Shown here piece after piece: positions 22,932 through 34,980 of a stretch of DNA of 64,000 bases. How positions within the stretch are numbered: position 1 is the first letter of the stretch; each line of letters opens with the position of its first letter. Made by a program: the position numbers and the translations under genes. Source of the stretch: Saccopteryx bilineata (lineage: Eukaryota > Chordata > Mammalia > Chiroptera > Emballonuridae); the NCBI RefSeq assembly GCF_036850765.1, contig NC_089493.1, positions 186,591,140 through 186,655,139 of the forward strand. The letters are read 5' to 3'. The notes under the pieces were generated by a model, which saw nothing but the letters and a program-made list of their open reading frames with translations, was not told where the DNA came from and did not search any database.

Positions 22932-24562
22932 ATCATTCTTAATGACGCCCATGCAGACAATACTAAGAAGACGAGCATGCCAGGCAGAGTTTGGCAGCCT
23001 TACAGTATCCAGCTGGGGGCATGCAGTAAGTGAGGTATCTGATTAGGAAATGGAATAAATATGAGCTATCATAATTCAAAATACTCATAGATAAATTGAA
23101 ACTGAGCGGGAAGATCTCCAGAGTTGCCCCCGTCTTGTTCCGTTTAGGATATGTAAGGGTTAGTGAGAGCAAATGGTGGAACATGCTGGCTGCTGGGAAT
23201 GAATGAAGGTGGATGTTGAATGAGGACCAGTTCCCCTCTAATCACATGTGTATTTTCTGTTCAAGTCCAGAACAAGTGGGCATTCTGTTCATTCAAGCAA
23301 TTAATCTGTTCGTAATTAGACAGTAGGTTGTGTTAGTTTTTTTACCCATGATGACTAGATTTTTCAAATTAATTAGTATAGTCCTGGTAGAAGATAGCAA
23401 ACATTAGGGTATTTTACTGTTGCAAAGTGGTGCAATATTTTCTTGTTGGGTTTGTTTTATATGTAGTAAATTGAATGTCAAGTCAATCCGGTGAAATCAT
23501 CTCCCTTTAGAAAACAAAATTTGAAGAATTTCCAAAGCATTAAACTAAATGTCCAAGGGCGATGATGGGAGGATGCATGGAAAAGCATACTTCGATAGGT
23601 ACAGATCGTCTTATCAATGTCGCTCATGTCCTGTCGTAAACCATACAGCTCAGTCCAGCCGGTACTGCCCCTCTGTGCAGTGACGGGTAAACGGGCAGAT
23701 ACGAGCAGCTTAGGGTAAGGCACTTCTTTATTGAAATTGAAAATTTTTTTTCTTTTACTGTCTTTATAATTCTTTTTCTTAAGGTAGATGGATTAACAAT
23801 ATGTGTCTGGGAGATGAAGATTTCAATCTAAATTATAATTATTTCCTACATCTGTTCTGATACACTCAGAATGGTTTGTGCTTGTAAATTAGGTGTTAAT
23901 GAAGTAAAAATGTTGTAACTGTGTGGAACATCAGAATTGCAGTCGACTGAAGAAGCTTCTTCTGCCAATTTCTCCAGGGATGCTCTACTGCAATGAAAGC
24001 TCCCGTGAACTACCCCCTATACACAAAATTACGTCTTTATTTGCTTCACTATGAAGTTTAAAGTCATGACCAAAAAATTGCCAACAGGAAACCCTATTAA
24101 GAGCTTCCTTGTAAAGGCGAACATTCTACTTTTATTGCTTTGTGTTTACTTTGTTTCTGAACCAGTCAGCTGCTCATTGTGTAAAAGGCATAGTGTTTTA
24201 GAGCCTTCTGATCCACTGGGTAGGGACACAGGTTGAGAAAGGTGACAAGGGGTCCTTGGAAAAGGGGCTGGGAGCTTTCCTTGCTTGTCTTTCATTCTTC
24301 TTATGTCCTGATCACATAGCTGGGCTGTTGTCATGCAAGCAATTCTACTTCCGGTGAATAGAGGATATTGCAGTGATATAAATATTTTTCCAGCCAAATG
24401 CTGAATTCAGTAAGATTTGTATCTAAATAAATACATTTCCATCAAAGAGATGAAATGAAAAAAAAAACATACTGACATAATTTAAAAGAGGGTCTTTTAA
24501 CACAAGCAGTGTGCTGTTAGTTTTGTCTCATTAATGTAAAATAGGAAAGCAGAATGTTAGGG
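22932..24562. other. Unique DNA, no supported gene
   Basis: The patch 23570-23710 has more CpG dinucleotides than its surroundings and an 81-codon minus-strand frame with no recognised domain. Frames at 24051-24236 (+) and 24146-24397 (-) overlap each other and are unrecognised. Confidence 0.35.
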
Positions 24563-24575
24563 CATATTCAGTTTT

Positions 24576-24626
24576 TTTTTAATTTTTTTTTTTTATTTAT
24601 TCATTTTAGAGAGGAGGGAGGGAGAA

Positions 24627-24663
<37 letters not shown>

Positions 24664-24790
24664 AAGGGGGTAGGAGCAGGAAGCATCAACTCCCATATAT
24701 GCCTTGACCAGACAAGTGCAGGGTTTTGAACCGGCAACCTCAGTGTTCCCAGGTCGACGCTTTATCTACTGCGCCACCAGAGGTCAGGCT
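24576..24790 (-). repeat. SINE-B copy, antisense
   Basis: The target-site duplication CATATTCAGTTTT occurs at 24563-24575 and 24791-24803. The SINE strand has the head (complement of TGCGCCACCAGAGGTCAGG), then a CT-rich stretch seen here as (GA)n at 24610-24666, and an ATAAATAAAAA tail. Confidence 0.95.
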
Positions 24791-24803
24791 CATATTCAGT
24801 TTT

Positions 24804-25749
24804 AATAGTTTGAAATTGCAAGTAAATATAAAGTTATTTTATACATCCCTAAAATTCAATTCCAATTCTGTTTTTTCATTACACTAGTCAAAAACATCTA
24901 ATAGGTGTTATGTGAAAATAATTTTTAATACTCCTCCTGTCTTCCTAATTCAAGGTTACTGATTAAAATGAAAAAGACTAAATCTAGAAAACTAATAACA
25001 GAGTTTACGACTTATTTTGCCAAACACAATTCATTTTTAAAATTATGATTATAGCGAAAAATTTAAAAATAACATGTTAGGATTTATTTTTTTTCCAACA
25101 CCAATATAATTTTGGAGTGTTAGGAATTTTGGGATAAATTTTCTTGAACTATATATACTCCAGGATGTTGTAGAGTTTTGAGGCTTTGCAAATATGATAA
25201 AAATGTTCTATTTAGGTAGATTATATGAAAATCCAAATATTTTCAGTTATATATCAGCTAAGAGAAAATTGCTACTAATTCTCATCACGATTCAGGAATT
25301 ATTTTGTAAGTAGTTTTCTCCAGTGGAGTAAAGACTCCCAAGTACATCTCATTCTCCTTCTGAACTTATCTTTGTTCTTTATGTTTTTATTTTCTTATGT
25401 GCTTTATATGATCCTGTTTTTGAAGAGGACTAACATGCATTTTTCTTCAAACCAAAGTCAAAATAATAGCTCATCCTTTGATACAGGCTCTCTGTGCAGT
25501 CAGTATTCTGGGTCTTTGTTTATTTGCAGTCACACCTAGATTACTCTCCCCCCAATAATATTCTTAAAATGGTTTGGTTGACAATTTAGGTGGTGCGAAT
25601 TTCAATGTTTGCTAGAGTCTTTCTTCTACATATAGATAGCTGCTGAAGACATACTATTTCTTCTTATTTTTATTTAGACATTAGCTTTTCCTCTATTCTT
25701 CTTCTTATTATTTTTGTCTTGATAGAAAGGCAGGTTTTATCAGAGTAAG
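24804..25749. other. AT-rich unique DNA, no gene
   Basis: Nothing recognisable. Confidence 0.45.
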
Positions 25750-25761
25750 AATTATGGAGCC

Positions 25762-26160
25762 AGGCCCTGGCTGGTTGACTCAGCGGTAGAGCGTCGGCCT
25801 GGTGTGCGGGGGACCTGGGTTCGATTCCCGGCCAGGGCACATAGGAGAAGCGCCCATTTGCTTCTCCACGCCCCCCTCCTTCCTCTCTGTCTCTCTCTTC
25901 CCCTCCCGCAGCCAAGGCTCTATTGGAGCAAAGATGGCCTGGGCGCTGGGGATGGCTCCTTGGCCTCTGCCCCAGGTGCTGGAGTGGCTCTGGTCGCTGC
26001 AGAGCTACGCCCGGGAGGGGCAGAGCATCGCCCCCTGGTGGGCAGAGCATCGCCCCTGGTGGGCGTGCCGGGTGGATCCCGGTCGGGCGCATGCAGGAGT
26101 CTTTCTGACTGTCTCTCCCCCTTTCCAGCTTCAAAAAAATACAAAAAAAAAAAAAAAAGG
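25762..26160 (+). repeat. SINE-A copy, full length, two-box subfamily
   Basis: The head is GGCCCTGGCTGGTTGACTCA with B box GGTTCGATTCC, followed by the CT-rich stretch, the body and a poly(A) tail. The target-site duplication AATTATGGAGCC is perfect (25750-25761, 26161-26172). Two GGGCAGAGCATCG boxes are present, each followed by CCCCTGGTGGGC (26027-26043 and just after). The frames of 124-154 codons on both strands come from the SINE, not from a gene. Confidence 0.96.
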
Positions 26161-26649
26161 AATTATGGAGCCTGCTGAAAGTTCACATACAGATACCAAT
26201 GGTTTTTAGCTGTTAGCTGTTGAAGGAAGCAAAGGACCCTGATCGTCACCCCGATCAATGGAGAACACATTAGTAAATGGAAGAGGGCTCAACTGATTTC
26301 TGGGGAAATGAGCTGATTCTTAGTCTAGTAACAAACTATTGTAGTTACTAAAAGTGGTGTGATAAGAGTAGATTGGGTGAGCGGGGTTGGGGACACGAGA
26401 CTTAAAAACTAAGTGGAGAATATACGGAGACAATGACACCTGGGCTGTGCTTTATTGGCTGCTGGGAGTCAGCATAGTTCAGAAAAGGAAATTGTCAGGG
26501 TTTAGAGGACAGCCAATGAGCTAGGGACAGAGTGAAAGCCTGGGCTGAAGGAGTGAGAAGGAAGGAGGACTGCCAGAGTTGGCGCTCAGAGTCCAACCAG
26601 GAGAGAATTGTTGCTCCACTGCTTCCCTACACTGGGGGTTTTCAGAAAT

Positions 26650-26815
26650 AAGTCTATTTCAGAGTCATGCAAGGAAGCCTTTGTGAATCACGGATTGCTA
26701 CTTCACTTTCTCCCAGAATCTCAGATTCAGAGAAATGAGTGGGGCTCAACAATTTGCTTTTCTAACTTGTTCCTAGTGAATGCTTCTCCAGGGAACACTT
26801 TCAGAACCATTGCCC
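26650..26815. mobile_element. MER5A-like ancient hAT MITE relic
   Basis: CAGAATCTCAGATTCAGAGA, GGGGCTCAACAATTTGCTTT, TCTAACTTGTTCC and the end TTTCAGAACCATTG match the antisense MER5A order (cagaatctc, gggcccagcaatttgcatttctaacaagttcc, tttgagaaccactg). Confidence 0.65.
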
Positions 26816-26879
26816 TCAACCTTCTACCTGGCTACTTTATTCAAATTCATTATTGCCCCAAGGCAACAATCCCATGAAC

Positions 26880-29050
26880 CGAAATCACCATTTTGCAGAT
26901 CCGAAACACAGAAACTGAAACCAAAGTTATTTTAATTCATATAAACTCAGCAAAATTTAGTCATCTGATGAATGATGTATACAGATATATGGGAGATTAA
27001 TACCCACAGCAAATTCTCTGGCTTCATTATTTTTGTTCATTTCGATGGGGCTCTGATGAGAAGAACCCCTGGCCCATTGAGCAAATGCAAGATTTTCCTG
27101 GGCAGAGAATTGATACATTTGGTAAAAACCAAAGTGCTGTTCCTGTTGTCCGTCTTCCTTCACTTCAAAATCCACGTGCTCTACAATTCAATCAATAAGC
27201 TCTTTTGTTTTGCCTTTCATTTCCAAGAATTTGAGTAAGGCAGTCAATGGGAAGAGTGTGCCCAAAGGAGAAAATAGGGTCGTGTGCAAGTGTGTCTTTT
27301 ACAATTTGGAACCACCCAGTCCCTATGTTTTGGCCATCACCAAAAATATTTCAGTGCAGTTCGGATTCATCTGTCTTTCAAGACTTCCCTAAGCTTGAGC
27401 ATATTGCTTTGTTTGAAAGTGTCTTTGAAAGAACCACTTATTTTTGTCAAGAAATATTGTTCAGTGTGGCACTTGTTAAAAGAGTAAATTAGACTCTAGA
27501 GTACTGCGAAATTACTTTCTTTTCCATCACTTGGCATTTCAGTGACAACATAAGAGAATACTCCCATTTATAGGGGTTATTTTTTAGTGTTGTCCTATTA
27601 TGTGATTTTAAACATAATAGTAGAAATGCTAATTGCTATTGTGACCTCAAAGGGTGACATCTTACCTCAATATTCAATGGCTTGATTCTGCAACATTTTC
27701 CGAGTCTTAGGTCAAATAGCATAAAGCTGTGAATTTCAAGCTATTATTTTGTGGTTTAGCCTAAGTCTGGGAGACAAAATAGAGTCCATTGGGAGCATAG
27801 CTAGAAATACTCTCAAAAGCTGTCAGTTATACATGCTCATTGACTTTGTTAAATGATGCCTTGTATTTTTAAGAGAGTAAATGTATTTTTAGAATTCAGG
27901 GTTTCTCGGTTTTCCTACTGAAAAGGTGTTTTTAAGGATTGAAAATACATTCACTGTTTTGTTCTACATTTGTTTTTATCTTTTCTTTCTTCTTCTTTTT
28001 TTTAATCTGCCAGATGTGTTTTGTGTTTCCCCATCCCTTTAATCACAAATAGAAAAGAGGTCTGTGTGTCACTTAGTAATTCCTCGGCCAGGGTATTTTC
28101 AACCATATTACAACAGACAGGGTAATTTCTCAGATTTTACCAGTTTAATAGCCCGACCACACTTAGCATTTAGAAAATAGAAAGGATATTCAAATTGCTG
28201 CCGTAAATTCAAACTATATCTACTCTTATATGTCAGCTTTGAGAATATTTCCTAAAACATGTTAGAAGTGAGCTCTCAAAATTAAGGTTCATTGTCATTT
28301 AGTATTATCTTGATTCGTATGAACAAAAATAGGAAAACGAATCTTTTATTCTATTTCCAATTTACCGTTTGATTACTATGATAATGGATTCCCTTTGCAG
28401 TTTGGTATTGTTCACCATCACATTGGGTCCTATTGCACAAACCTTCTTTATATTGTCCTAACAATTCATTCAAGCACCTTTAAAAAATCACACTCACCAA
28501 AATTAGTATCATTATATAATTTATATTTGAAATACTATCATAGACATATATAGAACATATAATAATGAATAAGCTTGCACCTGCACACAAGAAATTTATA
28601 TCATCGGAAGGTTGAATTGCATTAGAGATAATTCAGATGCCAGAATTGAGTTCATTGAAAACCAAGAATAGAAATTTTGGATTCCTTTGTTTAAAAAAGA
28701 AGTCCCCTTCCTCTAGATTTTGCCCCACCCCCAAATTTACTTTTCCAGAATGACTCCTAGGGGGTTGCCACCAAGTATTACAGGTGCACCCGCAGGTATA
28801 CCCCACTGACCCAGTGACTCTTCCTGCCGCTCCAGCTGCATCACAACCCAGCTTCTCCCACCAGCCACCCTGCTTGCCCAAGCTGCTCTGTTGGCTGCGA
28901 GGCCTCTCCGGACAGCCTCACCGTTAGACCAGACAGCTGGATCAAGTAAGCTGCTGCTTCAAGTGAGTTTCTTACTCGTTTTTCTGACTTGATCCTCTTC
29001 AGGTCGCTAAATTCATTTCCTTTTTTCAGAACTGTGGTATTAAGAATAAA
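26880..29050. other. Unique DNA with a GC-richer block at 28690-28960
   Basis: Frames at 26957-27487 (60-88 codons, on both strands) have no recognised domain. The block 28690-28960 is richer in CCT/GCC words and is followed by CAAGTAAGCTGCTGCTTCAA and AGAATAAATAAATT. It could be an old LTR, but the ends and a duplication are not visible. Confidence 0.35.
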
Positions 29051-29057
29051 TAAATTA

Positions 29058-29457
29058 GCCTAACCAGGTGGTGGTGCAGTGGATAAGTTGTCAGACTGGA
29101 ATGAGAAAGACTCAGGTTTGAAACCATGAGGTTGCCAATTTGAGTGTGGGCTCATTCAGCTTGATTGTGGGTTCACCAGGTTGAGTGTGGGGTCACTGGC
29201 TTGAATGTGAGATCATAGATATGACCTCATGGTAGTTGGCTTGAAACCGAAGGTTGCTGGCTTGAGCCCAAGGTCGCTGGTTTGAAAAAAGAGTCACTTA
29301 CATTACTGTAGCCACCCAGTCAAGGCACATATGAGAAAACACTCAATGAATAACTAAGAGGCTGCAATGAAGAATTGATACTTCTCATCTCTCTCCCTTC
29401 CTGTCTGTCTGTTCCTATCTGTCCTTCTCTCTGTTTCTGTCAAAAAAAAAAAAAAAG
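29058..29457 (+). repeat. SINE-C copy, diverged
   Basis: The head is GCCTAACCAGGTGGTGGTGC. The body holds about eight units of the GGTTGCTGGCTTGAG type. The end reads TCTCTCCCTTCCTGTCTGTC and a poly(A). On the plus strand it shows clearly that SINE-C repeats the segment that is single in SINE-B. Confidence 0.92.
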
Positions 29458-29459
29458 GA

Positions 29460-32269
29460 TAAATTTTAAAACGAAATTTAAAAGAATTAGGTGTGGAACC
29501 TATTTTTATACGTACGTACCCATTAAGGAAAAAAAACAGTAAAAAGTAATAATACTCTTAAATGAAGTTTTCTTCTCTTTGCTTCTACTTTGCCTCAAGT
29601 TAGCACCCAGGGTAAAAACATAGAACCAGAATTAGAAATCAGTGAGCTAGGACAGAATTAGAAATCAGAGCCGGGAGACTCTGGGCCCTGGTTCCAACTT
29701 AACATTTTTAAACCATTTGTGAAAAAAGAATCACAAGAAGAATATTTCTTGATGTGTGGAAAGTACATAAAACCTCAGTGTCTGTAGAGGAAGATGCGCT
29801 GAAACACAGTAGGCTCGTTCGTTTTTTATGTACGACTATGAGGTCACATTAGAGCTGAGTAAGTACAGCAGGTACCATTTGACGTGCAAATCCCGAAACA
29901 TCTGCTACCCATTCTTACGTAGCAAACTGCTGCCGATTACTCCTGTGGAATATGGGCTCTCACAGTTGTTCAACCCTAGGAATCAGTTTGCACTCTGGGT
30001 AACACAATAGAATATAATCATACTCAACCTCAAGTAACTTTAAACAACTGAGAGAGAAATGACGTATTCTAGTCCATGTAAGCATTAGAGTACCAGAGGC
30101 TTCGGAAGTATCTGTGTGGGAGAAAAAGAAGCTTCAAGTTAAGAAAAATGTAGGTATTTTTTAATTCAGAGAAGAGAGTATCTTTAAGTTTATCAGCAGA
30201 GTTCTTGTCAGTTCACTGAACGTGAGTGATTTTGAACAGGCATCATTTTAGAAATTCTGTACGTGAGGCCCCCGGTGTTGACCTTCAACCTGTTTCCTGA
30301 GTCAGCTCTAGTCAGGGCCACGAGAAAGACCCCGACGTGCCTCCCCTGTCAACTCCGTCTTGCCTACGGCTTTCAGAACAGTGTTCACCCACACGCTCCT
30401 TGAACCAGTATATGGTTAGTTTTATGAAAGAAATATGAACAAAATGAAATATACATTAGAAATTAATTTATTTAACATATCTAAGAAAGCTCTGTTGAGG
30501 TAATATTAGAGATGATCTGTGAAGAAGGGGAGATATTCTGACAGTTGACAAGGGAATTGGAGGAGGGTTTCCGATGGAAGATAGGGCTTGAACAGAAACC
30601 CGTTGATGGGAGAGGAGGGCATGTATTTGAGAAATACAAGTGATTCCAAGTAATTATTAGAACAGCTGGTACTTACATAAAATTTAGTTAAGAAATATCG
30701 GGTGGAATTGTAATGCGGGCTGTCTTAAATACGGACATGATTTAGAAAAGCAGTGGAGAGCCCCTCAGATTTTTAGGCAGTAGAAGAGTTATGAGCAGAC
30801 CTATGCTTTGGACGTGGAGTCTCTAAAGTGGTGTGTGTATAACCAGAACTTGGAGGTCATGATCCATTGGAATCGCGAAGAAAATATTGTATTTTATTTT
30901 CATATTTGTATTTAATTGACATGATTAAAATAATGAGCTTTGTCATGCTTAATAGATGGGTTGATCTGGCACTGGCATTTATGGTGTGTCATATGGTCCC
31001 ATATCATACACACACACATACAGTCATGTGTCCTTAGGTAAATGTGGTGATTTCACAGCAGTGAGAAGGGCATTGCACCTTCATCCCTTCTGGCTTTCAG
31101 TTACTGTTGCTTATTGACATTTGTGTTTACCTGGTTAATGGGTTCCTGTACTTTATCCACTTTTAACTAAGATTAACTTCACAAAAACGCATGACTTTCA
31201 TAACGGGGTTGTATTAATAGATCATTCTAATAATTCAAAATCAAGCAAGGAGTAGGAAAATGGCCATAAATTTAATTATAAACTGTTGGTCATCAATATA
31301 AGGAGTTCAAACAATTCTGATCTAATCTGTCTACAAGCTGACCAAAACAAATTATTCAGGGATAATTTTGTGTATACATAGATACCCACTATTGTCAGTA
31401 ATACAAATGAATACCCATGCTTGGGAGGTAATTTAAAATATTGTTTATCTTTATCTCACCCTTCAAACCTATTTACTATATTATGTTGTTTCATCATGTG
31501 AAAAATTCATTAGCACACTAGTTCAATGTACAATGTTGTAAATAAATACTATTATATCTATTAGGGACTAGCCTTACAAACCTTTTACTGCTTTGTGAGT
31601 AATGAGAAACTTTTGAAAGTAGTATATGACAGATGAGAGATCTTTAAGAAGTGATCTAAAAGAAGAGATCTAAAATGAAGAGAGCAGTTGGCAGGTGGTT
31701 TTACTGGGTCTGGTCTGAACTGGGATCGTGATTATTCCAGAAGGAAAGAAAGAAACTTCAGCCACAGGTATGATGGGGTAACATGGGTGAGACAGAGAAG
31801 TCAGAGCACAGCAAAGCCTAATGTAGGTGTCTGATGCCTTGATATGTGTGCAATGATAGCAAGTAGGGAAGAGAAGCCAAATTTAGGAGCACATGGAAAT
31901 TCCTTTTTATTATTATCTTCAGCAGAGAATTACTCAAAAATTGGTTTTAACTAATGAAGTTTTTGAATAGTCTAAGTGATCTGTGCAAAGTGAAAAGCTA
32001 ACAGAGAAATAATTGACTATGTATTCACAACTGATCACCACGTGAGGAAGAGATAGATGTGTCCTTTGTTAAGTTGTGTGTGCATATGTGCATGTGTCTT
32101 GTTTCTCACTTGTGAGGCTGTAGTAAGCATTGTTTTAGAAAAATAGTAATTTTGAGAAACTTACTCAACACTTTTCGAGGTTGTCCCTTCTTGTTACTTG
32201 ATATTCTAAGATGCCACTCTGAACTGTATTTAAAAACTTGCAAGTCCTAAGAGTTAACATGACTCAAAA
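29460..32269. other. Unique DNA, no supported gene
   Basis: A weak MIR-like stretch may lie near 29640-29710. Frames are short and unrecognised. No RNA or element could be identified over this long block. Confidence 0.4.
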
Positions 32270-32281
32270 AGTAATTACTCC

Positions 32282-32464
32282 AGCCTGACCTGTGGTGGCG
32301 CAGTGGATAAAGTGTTGCCCTGGAACACTGAGGTTGTGGTTCAAAACCCTGCGTTTGTCTGGTCATAGGCGCATATGGGAGTTGGTGCTTTCTGCTCCTC
32401 CCTCCTTTCTCTCTGTCTCTCTCACTCACTCTCTCCTCCCTAAAATGAATAATTTTTTTAAAAG
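32282..32464 (+). repeat. SINE-B copy, diverged
   Basis: The head GCCTGACCTGTGGTGGCGCA is followed by the CT-rich stretch and TAAAATGAATAATTTTTTTA. The imperfect duplication AGTAATTACTCC (32270-32281) versus AGCAATCATTCC (32465-32476) fits an older insertion. Confidence 0.9.
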
Positions 32465-32478
32465 AGCAATCATTCCAT

Positions 32479-32525
32479 GTGTGTGTATATATATATACAT
32501 ATATATATATGTGTATATATATATA
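32479..32525. repeat. (TG)n/(TA)n compound microsatellite
   Basis: GTGTGTATATATATATACAT continues into (TA)n GTGTATATATATATA. Confidence 0.93.
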
Positions 32526-32547
32526 GTATTTTTCCTCAGTGATAATG

Positions 32548-33230
32548 TGGGGGGAGCCAGACAAACAGACTCCCTCATTCACACAACCAGGATCCACCCA
32601 GCATGCCCACCAGGGAGCGATGCTAGAACCCTCTAGGGCAGGGGTCCCCAAACTTTTTACACAGGGGGCCAGTTCACTGTCCCTCAGACCATTGGAGGAC
32701 TGGACTATAAAAAAACTATGAACAAATCCCTATGCACATTGCACATATCTTATTTTAAAGTAAAAAAAAAACAAAACGGGAACAAATACAATATTTAAAA
32801 TAAAGGACAAATAAATTTAAATTAACAACTGACCAGTATTTCAATGGGAACTGCTCCTCTCACTGACCACCAATGAAAGAGGTGCCCCTTCTGGAAGTGC
32901 GGCGGGGGTCGGATAAATGGCCTCAGGGGGCCGCATGCGGCCCGTGGGCCGTAGTTTGGGGACCCCTGCTCTAGGGCGTTGCTCCACTGCAATCAGAGCC
33001 ATTCTAATGCCTGAGGCAGAGGTCATGGAGCCATCCTCAGTGCCCTGGCCAACTTTGCTCCAATGCAGCCTAGGCTGCGGGAGGGGAAGAGGGAGACAGA
33101 GGGAGAGGAGAGGGGGAGGGGTGGAGAAGCAGATGGGTGCTTCTCCTGTGTGACATGACTGGGAATCGAACCCGGGACTTCCACACACCAGACTGACACT
33201 CTACTGCTCAGCCAACCCACCAGGGCCCCA
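32548..33230 (-). repeat. SINE-A copy split by a hAT insertion
   Basis: The two SINE-A halves (32548-32638 and 32969-33230) are contiguous in the family consensus once the hAT element and one copy of its 8-bp duplication are set aside. The tRNA head is at the right (complement of GGGAATCGAACCCGGGACTT). It is diverged (for example ACATGACTGGGAATCG for the usual CCCTGGCCGGGAATCG), so the SINE is older than the hAT insertion. Confidence 0.9.
32639..32968 (-). mobile_element. hAT MITE, nested in SINE-A
   Basis: The terminal inverted repeats are CAGGGGTCCCCAAACTTTTT at the left and GTAGTTTGGGGACCCCTG at the right. The flanking duplication CTCTAGGG is perfect (32631-32638 and 32969-32976), giving the 8-bp signature of hAT transposition. 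The 330-bp interior is AT-rich and non-coding. This family matches a hAT MITE I associate with bats. Movement would need a transposase supplied elsewhere. Confidence 0.96.
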
Positions 33231-33239
33231 TGCACTTAT

Positions 33240-33975
33240 ATTTTTAAGTTAATTTGTGGTTGAATGCATTGCTCTACCATATATTAGATAATGGGAAAAG
33301 TTTGGAGCTTAAACACAACACTGACTAGAAACTCTGATTTGTTCATTTCTGTTAGTCATGTGTACTTTGCAGTTTTGAGTTGCTGTTCCATATATATGCA
33401 AGTAAAATTGTTTTCATGTACGACTATATGAAATCTATATAGTACAAAATTTCAGTGTAAAACTTCTATTTCAAGCATTTCTGTACAAGATGGGGAAGTG
33501 TCTTTATCTAAGGAAAAGAAGTGATAGTAATTGTGACCACGTTGTAGATGACCAGTGTTATTTTGATATGCTACTGATTGACATCGCTGGACACTCAGTG
33601 AGCTCTCATTTTCTTTTTATAGCTGAGTCCTTTAGAGCCCATGGTTATAGTAACAGATATTACTTTCTTCTTTGCTCTACTTGCAACAAAACTGAGCATC
33701 AAATGTGCTGACCCCCTCCCGTTACCTGGTGAGTGTCAAGGGGCATGTGTACTTCTGTAGTCAGTCCTAGGCTTTCCTGAGCATATTTTAGCTGTTGTAT
33801 TTATTATCAGAAGTCATCTAAAACCAGTTGAGCTAGTATTTTTATATGAACATATAAATGACATTAATACTTTGAAACATAGAAAAAATATAAATGATTC
33901 TTAGAATATGTTTTACATCTATTAAAATTTTATAAATTATTTTGTGGCAAATATAGACCTTTAATAGAAATACAA
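33240..33975. other. Unique DNA, no supported gene
   Basis: A 73-codon frame at 33490-33711 has a slightly protein-like product (GYSNRYYFLL near its end) but no family I can name and no supporting splice context. Confidence 0.35.
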
Positions 33976-33977
33976 AT

Positions 33978-34345
33978 GGCCCGGGTTGGTTGGCTCAGTG
34001 GTAGAGCTTTGTACTGGCATGTGGATGTCCCAGGTTTGATTTGAGATCAGGGCACACAGGAGAAGCAACCATCTGCTTCTCCCCTCTCCCCCCTCCCATT
34101 TCTCTCTCTCTCTCTTCTCCTCCTGCAGCCATGGCTCAATTGATTCAAGGTCATCACCCCAGGTACTGAGGATGACTCCATGGAGCCGGTGCCTCAGGTG
34201 CTAAATATGGCTCAGTTGTGAGCAGCCCCGATGGGCAGAGCATTGCCCCAGACAGAGGTTGCCAGGTGGCTCATGGTTGGGGCTCATGTGGGAATCTCTC
34301 TCTATACCTCCCCCTCCTCTCACTTGGAAAAAAAAGAAAAAAAAA
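33978..34345 (+). repeat. Old SINE-A-like copy
   Basis: The diverged head is GGCCCGGGTTGGTTGGCTCA. The body has CCTGCAGCCATGGCTCAATT and the old-subfamily words GTGCTAAATATGGCTC and GATGGGCAGAGCATTG. It ends in an A-rich tail. AAATACAAA is present on both sides as a possible duplication. Confidence 0.85.
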
Positions 34346-34349
34346 TACA

Positions 34350-34965
34350 AAAACAATAGATATAATCCAAAAATACCATGAAATACTAATTATTCTTTTA
34401 AATTTTTGAAAACAAAGAAAGGTGTTTTTCCCTTATTATGAAAGTAATGCATGTAATTATAAACAATTTTCAGAAAAGATGAAAAAAACAGCCTATTCAA
34501 TGATATGTTGCTATATTCCTTCTTATTTATTTAGATGTGTGCGTGTATATGTGTGTGAACCTAAATATACCTGCAAATCTCAGTACATCATTCTTCTAGA
34601 TATTTAAAATACTCTTACTAAACTTCTAAACTTTTCTCACCCACACCTTCAGTATTTTTAAGAGGAGCTTTTGTATTTATCAAGATTTTCCAAGTTATTG
34701 ACTTAGTTTTTATAGTAACAATTTTACTTTTTGCATTCACACTTTATTGTTTTAAACAATATTTAATTAAATTTCTAGTTGTAATGACAGACTAGCTAAT
34801 TTTAAGAAATACAGAATTGAATCTTGGTCAGAAATCGACTCAGCCAGTGGAAGCAGATGCCAGTGGAGTTATTAGAGAGAAGCCTAGGGGCCGTGGTGAT
34901 TGAACGACGTTGAGCATCAGCAGGTGAATTTGCAGTGTGTTTCAGGTTGTATAATATTTAACTGG
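34350..34965. other. AT-rich unique DNA, no gene
   Basis: Nothing recognisable apart from short TG-rich runs near 34535-34560. Confidence 0.45.
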
Positions 34966-34980
34966 AGAAAGCAATTTTTT

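Noticed and set aside
28690..29050. Possible second solo LTR
   Set aside because: No TG...CA boundaries with matching short duplications could be found; left as an unclassified GC-richer block.
33490..33711. 73-codon frame with a protein-like look (GYSNRYYFLL)
   Set aside because: No family could be named, no splice-site or polypyrimidine context was convincing, and its length is within chance.
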